Shown piece after piece: positions 57,541 through 64,000 of a stretch of DNA of 64,000 bases. Within the stretch, counting starts at the first letter, position 1. Every line of letters starts with the position of its first letter. The translations under genes and the position numbers were made by a program. Origin of the DNA: Meghimatium bilineatum (Eukaryota > Mollusca > Gastropoda > Stylommatophora > Philomycidae); the NCBI GenBank assembly GCA_034231615.1, contig CM067322.1, positions 54,507,357 to 54,571,356 of the forward strand, given 5' to 3'. The notes under the pieces are model-generated. The model did no database searches and was not told where the DNA came from. It worked only from the letters and a program-made list of their open reading frames with translations.

Positions 57541-58710
57541 CCCTTTACCATACGTGATGATGAAACTTTTGCAAATGACGGTCTAGGCTTCTGCAAGCCT
57601 GTTTTTAAAAAAAAATCCCTCCGCCGCCGGATTCTTTTTTGAAAATTTGCATTATTGCTGGTGGCTGCTTTGAAAACGTGATAACTTTTTGGTTGTTGAG
57701 ATATTAAAAAAGTATTTGCACATATAAATAAAGAATTGAATTCTGCATATATTGGTTAAATTTGGGTACGTGTGTGTATGTGTGTGATATCAGACGTGTG
57801 AGAAAGTGGTAAATACGTTTTCCCCATAAAATCATGTAAATTATAACAAATAAAGCGAAAAAAACATTAAAAATAACTTACCTTTCTTGTGGAATTGTTT
57901 GGCAACATGTACACGGTAAATAACGCACAATTATGTAGTATTTATAATCTTTCATTGCGAAATTATCAAAATATTGCTGGTGGAACTGTATAAAACATGT
58001 AGATTTGCAGTAAAATAGTTCTTGGAAGCTGACATATAGTTAGTTATATTTGGTGCCACTTCAACATATTCGATATCAAACCTCTACAAGTCCCCAAACC
58101 AACATGCCATTCTGTATATTCACTGCTGTGAAACTAAATAACTCAAGAATTCATGATTCAAGCCACAATTCATAATTATTTTATTCAAAATACGATGAAA
58201 CAAAGATATATAAACCCGATTCACCTTCACGGCATCATACCAGTGTGCTGATGTGGTCAGATTAATTGGATTTCTACGCGTAATCGCTACGAAGAACTGT
58301 TAAAAATGAACATGGCGGATGTAGAAATGTACCGGTTTCAATTGCGCATGCCCCCCCCCCCGCGCCTGAGTATGTACATGAACCAATCTTGCTGATGTAC
58401 GTCCATTTAACACGATATATCTTTGGATGAATGTACTCCACATGGATTGACAAGCGCCATTACAATTTTTGTCCATCAGAGTTAACCAGATCGTACGTAA
58501 GACTAGATGACGTTTCAAGAGCTGTCTGATTACAGTTTTGTTGCTATTTTTATATATTATCAGTATATTTCTTCTGGAATATAGAATGAATATTTCTTCT
58601 TTGCCTGGCTGATCCCATGTTTTAACGCCCTTGCACTTCGAATTCTTGATTGTTGATTCGCGATTATAAACCAGAATCATGTCATACGGACATTTCCATA
58701 AGGTCTTTGC
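57541..58710. other. Gene-free stretch
   Basis: C10 run at 58350. The frame at 58300-58680 (-, 126 aa) matches nothing I recognise. Confidence 0.35.
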
Positions 58711-58714
58711 TATC

Positions 58715-59430
58715 CTTTTAAGCAGTCATCCAAGAGTAAGCACGCTTTAAGTTCCAACCAGACATTGAATATGTGATGCTCGGTTCTTTTCTGAGAGGAC
58801 ACACTTTATCTCTTCACCTCATCGAGTTCAGTTCTTTGAAGTGGAGAAGGGACTTAGTTCAGCCAACAGACGCTGGAAACTAAGACTGGTCGGACAATCA
58901 CTTACATCAAGCATGACGACAGTCCTACCTAAGCAGAACTGATACTGAAGTCGTCACAGATACAAGCCCGAGAAGAGCACCAGCTACCACGGTGTCATTG
59001 AACTCGCCGCTAGGTGACATCTCTACACGACAAAGTTTTAAAACTCGTCATTATGTGATATATTGTGTGATATATAAACACGGTGAAGTTCCTCCAATCC
59101 GAAACAGTGCCTGATTTTGAACCTTTACAGAATTTACACGTAGATAAAGAAAACCAGATTTGATGTCTAGACAACTGCGAACGAGAACAAAAAGATGTCC
59201 ACATCTTTAAGGCACCCAATTTCTGTTATTCTTTGTAGGCGCACCTTATCACCGCTATAGTTATCTGTCTTTACTTTGTAATAAATTAATAAATGCTTTT
59301 ATTGGGATGAGAACAGTGCTCTTATTGGGATGAAAGAACTGCTCTGATTGGGATGAGAGCAGTGCTCTTATTAGGTCGTCACTATCTCTTTCTAATACTG
59401 TTCCGTCAACAGCAGCATAATTCATCAATG
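58715..59430. repeat. Dispersed repeat family C, split by ~390 bp
   Basis: The left half, AGCAGTCATCCAAGAGTAAG ... AGACATTGAATATGTGATGC ... TTTATCTCTTCACCTC, and the right half, CACCCAATTTCTGTTATTCT ... TGTCTTTACTTTGTAATAAA, are contiguous in the copies at 61310 and 62990. Here about 58825-59210 intervenes. A 29-bp triple repeat (TTATTGGGATGAGAACAGTG) lies at 59299-59372. Confidence 0.5.
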
Positions 59431-59614
59431 ATTCTTTCTCGTTGCCTCAGACGCCTGCTGACCATGTCAGTATATCCATGTAACAGTTTGGACAAACAAG
59501 CTGTTTAATAGGGTGACCCAAGCCTTTCTCAACATGCACCATTCTATCTTAGGCAAAATGTTTTAGTATCACCGTTTGAGTTCACATTTTAATCAGTAAT
59601 CGAGTTCTGAAACA

Positions 59615-60120
59615 AGTGAAGGAATGTAAATATCTTAGGAAAATTTTTACAGATACGGAAACATGAACAGTGAGCTCGAGACAACAATTGACAACACCAA
59701 TTACGTAAATTATGAGCGTACACCAATTTTGAAACAAAAATCCAGGTAAACCAAAAGACAAATTATAAATTCAATCTTCATACCAACATTGTGTTATAAA
59801 TGTCAGACATGGATATTAACAAAAGAACGAGAGAGAAAAAGCGTACTACTTGTGGAATGGGATGTTTAAGAGAGAAGCGAAAAGAATAAAAAAGATATCA
59901 TGTGAGGAATGAACAGATTACAAGATCTATTGAAGCAGCAACGTTGTCAAAAATATTGAAAAACAGAGACTTCAATGGTTCGGCAATTTAATGCAAATGA
60001 ACCCCTATCGGCCAGCGGCAAGAGCACACAATATGACAATGGAAACTGCAAGATAGAGAGGAAGATTAAGAAGAAGGTGGATTGAAAGAGTTGCCAACAT
60101 TCTGAGACGCTAAACTATTT
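59615..60120 (+). pseudogene. RTE-like LINE C-terminal remnant
   Basis: CKYLRKIFTDTETMNSELET (over one shift), TTIDNTN, TPILKQKS, NSIFIPTLCYKCQTWILTKE, KNIEKQRLQWFGNLMQMNPY, RPAARAHNMTMET and GRLRRRWIERVAN, in changing frames. The order equals that of RTE-like proteins from just after the RT palm to near the end. At least five lesions. Confidence 0.8.
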
Positions 60121-60129
60121 CTGCATATT

Positions 60130-60795
60130 AAGTGACCAAATTTACCATATCCCGATAACCGATCACCATTCAGTCCTGCGACGCCTTACAGCAACAGCAG
60201 AGAAAAGACGATATATACGAGATAGAACAGAGTGTCTTCGACACCGATTCAAATAACCGTACTAAAGTGGACTTACACCACAACAGAAAAATAATATCTG
60301 AATTAACAATTAAATAAGCAAGAATACTACATTATCTTATTATCCTGGCTTAATTTTATCTTTTGGTCACTGCTACATTTCGGAATTCGGCTATTCTGGC
60401 CTCACCATGGGAATTGCGATAGTTGAATAGCGGCCAAAAGAGTTTCGGAAATCTAACATTAATAGCTTTCCACGCGGCTCTTGTATGCACAACTGGTCCG
60501 GCAATGAAAATGTCATGCAACATCGATATTGTATCTCAGAGACGGTGTATTCGTGTACAGCAATACCTGACATTTCATCCATTTGCTTGGAAAATATCTC
60601 ACATTTAGGATCTATAACTACGCTATCAGAAAATCGAACGTTTCCTAATATATTCCCCTTTGTATATTATTTATCAAACGCATTTCGGCAACATTTTCCT
60701 ATTATTTCTTCATGAGAGAAAGCTTACTAACCTATATGTAAGAAAGAAAATATGCTTATATTTTACAGCTCATGAATATACAGTGATTTTATGGT
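60130..60795. other. Gene-free stretch
   Basis: No recognised element. Three overlapping short frames at 60391-60715 match nothing. Confidence 0.35.
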
Positions 60796-60935
60796 GATTA
60801 TAACCATTATTATCATCAGAATCATCATAATTACTAACCATCATCATCATCACTACAATCACCATCATCATAAAAATCATCATTATCAAAATCATCATTA
60901 TTATCATCATCATCATCATCATCATTATCGTCATT
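60796..60935. repeat. (ATC)n-rich simple sequence
   Basis: ATCATCATCATCAT-type runs with interruptions. A histidine-rich frame (60791-61144) is its translation. Confidence 0.9.
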
Positions 60936-61309
60936 CATTATTCTCGCTATCATCATGTCACTGTGTGTTACTGAATATGAAAGGGGAGCAAATGTTGGTA
61001 ACACTGTCACCTGCCATTACTTTTAATTATTACTCAAATGTCGTTAGCGATGATAAGGAGGTTATAGCTGGAACTGTTAAATCCACTTTTACCTGTGGTG
61101 TGGTGTGGTTTTACCTGTCGATTTTCAGAAAATCACACAAATAAAAAGTGTCAATAGCTACATCAATAAATATATACAAATAGCTAAATCTCGGCTTTTT
61201 TTAACAATACATAGATCGACGTTTCTTCCAAAGGCCTTTATCAAGTCAATAAAGTGGCGAAAAAAATAAAGAACATAACCACAAACCCAACGGAGACTGC
61301 ATAGTCCCA

Positions 61310-61470
61310 GCAGTCGGATGTTAATCATGTGATCTTAGAATCTTTTTCAGAGATGATACTCTTGCACCCCTCACCCGTGGTCACGCAATTTCTGTCATTC
61401 TGTGTATGTGTACGTTATCTCCGCCACTAATCGTAGGTTTGTACTCTCCGTTTGATTCTGTGATTCAATT
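61310..61470 (+). repeat. Dispersed repeat family C copy
   Basis: GCAGTCGGATGTTAATCATG, TGATCTTAGAATCTTTTTCA, GAGATGATACTCTTGC and AATTTCTGTCATTCTGTGTA align with 62995-63180. Confidence 0.6.
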
Positions 61471-62095
61471 GTGTGCTTGTTCGTCCCTTTCTTGATAAAG
61501 CCATTTTGGTAGAGACGGCGATCTTGTGTATTTTTCAACAGAAAACTGCTATTTATCCCATTTCATATATTTATGTGTTCAATATTTACTTATCATACAA
61601 TGCAGTTTTATTGCAGTTTCCAGATCATTCAATTTTGGGATTATTCAACATCAATTGATCGATCTAGCATAGTCAATACAATGTGGAACTTCCGCACTGA
61701 AGATTTTGAAAAGTGTAAATCATAGTCGCTCTCAAGACTGCGTGAAATTTGTGTAAATATCGGAGGAGTCCGTAAAGAGAAACATAATAGGTACAATAAG
61801 AGATTGCCAAAGCAATAGCTAACTGGAACTGTCAAAGGCTACACTCTTATGGATTTATTAAAACAGGGATTTAAGCAGCACCTGTATGCTTGTTTGGTGT
61901 ACACTGATGATACCCTGCAGTTATATTAAAAATACAGCAAAGTTCCCTCTGGTGTATAACACAGTTCAGCAAGTACCATTGTCTCCAACAGTCACATTGA
62001 GTGATGCGGAAATCTGGGACTTGAATGCTCTCAGTATCACCAACTCTCTTCTCAAGAATCATGAGGCATTGACAAACGTTGTTGCATCTTTTTTG
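61471..62095. other. Gene-free stretch
   Basis: Overlapping frames at 61871-62278 (-) and 61886-62137 (+) match nothing I recognise, although the right end grades into the LINE remnant below. Confidence 0.35.
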
Positions 62096-62099
62096 CATT

Positions 62100-62640
62100 T
62101 CTTCGAATGGGGAAAACACAAAAGAAATCCAACATAGATGCAACATAGCATATCGGATCTTGGAGCAGGAGTCTCCAATTTTCAAAAACAAATATGTGAT
62201 CATGAACACCAAAATTGCACTATATAAACGATTATCACACCATCCTATGCTACCAATGTCAAACGTGAACACTAACAACAGAATGCAAAAGAAAACATGT
62301 TACAACATAAATGACTTGTCTACGTAGAATCATCAGAGCAACAATAAGAGACAGAATCAGGAACGAAAACATCAGAAGACAAAATGCCAATTCTTGATTA
62401 CATCAGAAAACAACAGGTTACGTGGTTTTCACATGCTACCAGACAACCATCAGACAGTGTCCCTCAGAAAGCATTACTATACAGACACAATTGATACAAA
62501 GCAATGGGCAAATCTATCAAACGATAGATTACAGAAATAAAAGAGTCAACGAACACAAACATGAATGAAGCACACAAACAAACCTTCTCCATAGAACTCT
62601 TCTACTCCTGACACTGTAAGGCATAAAAGGGTATAAAGCG
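62100..62640 (+). pseudogene. LINE 3' end, FYP-stop family
   Basis: CNIAYRILEQESPIFKNKYV, IMNTKIALYKRLSHHPMLPM and NNRMQKKTCY, then (shifted) LRRIIRATIRDRIRNENIRR, MPILDYIRKQQVTWFSHATR and AFTNKPSPxELFYS with a stop at about 62613. It is longer on the 5' side than the copies at 7.2, 20.2 and 33 kb. The flank turns purine-rich (AAGAAAGAAAAAATAAAAG). Confidence 0.75.
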
Positions 62641-62989
62641 AAAAGAAAGAAAAAATAAAAGAAAGAATCCAACCAGCCGAGCTAATTCCTAGTCTTTAAC
62701 ATCCACTTTGTTCCTTTACGGTGGTTCTTCTCTATTTTCCAGGTTCTTCATTGTCCTTTCTTTTCTGCTGCAGTTCATTTAACCGTGAAAGACCCTTTTC
62801 ACTGATGTACGAATGGTAAGAAAAATTAAACACTGACTGAATAGTAATTTCCTATTCGGGAAATGCTTCAATTTTTACTATTAAAATAAACACTCACTGT
62901 GTAATAATATCAGACTTTGATATGATATTTTTTTCTTAATTCTTTATTAGAAATCAGCATCGCATCAAATGTGACATTTCCATAAGTAC

Positions 62990-63265
62990 TTCGCTCTCCG
63001 CTACAGCGGCCGTCCAATAGTATGCATACTCCAAGTTCCGTCAGATGTTGATTATGTGATCTTCAGATCTTTCCAGAGATAATACACTTTCTTCCCTCAC
63101 ACCTGGTCATCCCAATTTCTGCCATTCCTTGTATGTGCACGCTATCACATCCAGAATCGTCTTCTTCACTCTGTAGTAAATCAATGATTGTGAGTTACTA
63201 AGTCGGTCATATTTCTTTTTAATACTGTTTAATCAACCACAACATTGCCCGCCAGTGTGTCTGCT
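62990..63265 (+). repeat. Dispersed repeat family C copy, longest
   Basis: CATACTCCAAGTTCCGTCAG, ATGTTGATTATGTGATCTTC, AGATCTTTCCAGAGATAATA, CTTCCCTCACACCTGGTCAT, CTGTAGTAAATCAATGATTG and TTAATACTGTTTAATCAACC. Not a family I can name. Confidence 0.6.
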
Positions 63266-63359
63266 TCTTGATTGTCTATGGTACCTGGTCTATGTTTTCA
63301 TTCCAGTCAAAACATATAATTTAAAACAGGTAATTCCAGTTAGTACAGAGCAAGGTAAT

Positions 63360-63935
63360 GTCCTCATTCGGAATGTGTCCGGGTCTCACCAATAACCAAC
63401 AAACCAGCGACCCTAGCAACAGAACACATTAGTAGAGAACATGCCTATATTTTGAGGCTTTCTTCTTGTGGAAGTTTCGTTACACGCACATTCATATAAT
63501 TATCATACTTTTGTGTGTTATTTTTGCTTTGTCATTTTTGTATATGTATATTATATGGTTGGGAGGGTGTAAGAGATGGACTGCATAACATTGGGGAGGT
63601 GTGAATAGTTATACTTTTTGAGACCCATTATAAAGTCATAGACACTCAGGACTTTACAAGGCTTTTGCTGTGAACATATGGTTGTCTTCCTGGGGCCGCA
63701 GTGAAGATCGGCATAACATGTATGCAATGGGTGACTGAGAATGAGCACGGATAAACCTAATTTGACTGCAAAAGCTTACATACACACCTCCAAGATGGTT
63801 GACATTTATTTTCTAACTATGACCCTAGGTTGGTAGAAAATATAGGAGTACACCAATGCCGATACAAGGGCATCGGGACCGAGGACATGGTCCAATGAAC
63901 GCTGGATCAGCAACTACTACCCATCTAAGATAATG
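63360..63935 (+). repeat. Dispersed repeat family E, second long copy
   Basis: GTCCGGGTCTCACCAATAAC, ACACATTAGTAGAGAACATG, GGTTGGGAGGGTGTAAGAGA, GGGGAGGTG, GAGACCCATTATA, CTCAGGACTTTACA and AACGCTGGATCAGCAACTAC follow the block order of the 20790-21420 copy. Confidence 0.7.
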
Positions 63936-64000
63936 CCGGGGAATACGCTTATGCAAACTCCACATCATTATTCTACATGAAGTCATACGTGCGTAGTCAT

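Noticed and set aside
60791-61144. Histidine-rich protein
   Set aside because: Translation of an imperfect ATC microsatellite followed by unrecognised sequence.

Overview
This window reads as intergenic or repeat-dense DNA from an AT-rich invertebrate genome. I found no host gene, rRNA or intact tRNA that I can support. The metazoan assignment rests on RTE-like and I/Nimb-like LINE remnants, tRNA-derived SINEs, hAT MITEs with 8-bp target duplications, TA-flanked IS630-Tc1-mariner elements and long satellite arrays. A lophotrochozoan such as a mollusc is a reasonable guess from the element mix, but that is inference.

Layout: 1-1196 is a 72-bp satellite. A 2.4-kb DNA transposon with an intact ~425-aa DDE transposase sits at its right edge (1197-3579). 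A nearly identical second copy, broken by one nonsense codon, is at 17771-20143. A much older relative (30297-32939) still shows its TIRs, TA duplication and transposase frame, and carries two hAT MITEs inserted in its flanks. The spacing of the last two catalytic residues is 83, which places these beside the published DD82E 'Sailor' group.

Sixteen LINE remnants lie on both strands, nearly all C-terminal ends of reverse-transcriptase ORFs. Many run into GAT, GATT, GATA or GAA tails. There are three tRNA-related retroposon types, plus a ~165-bp retroposon (SINE-A) with a constant 5' end, a (GAA)n tail and target duplications. Several other dispersed repeat families have no name I recognise.

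Tandem arrays are the other main component: 72 bp (1-1196), 42 bp (6797-6965), 40 bp (9113-9500), 40 bp with a 7-unit higher-order period (24971-25698), 36 bp (39008-40877) and 31/34 bp (47620-53750). The last contains a 2527-bp near-perfect tandem duplication. Long open frames inside these arrays are periodicity artefacts.

The elements do not form a pathway. They record a nested history: satellites formed, transposons landed in or beside them, and MITEs and SINEs landed in the transposons. The best candidates for something little described are the DD83E transposon lineage with its relic, and SINE-A with its internally amplified copy.
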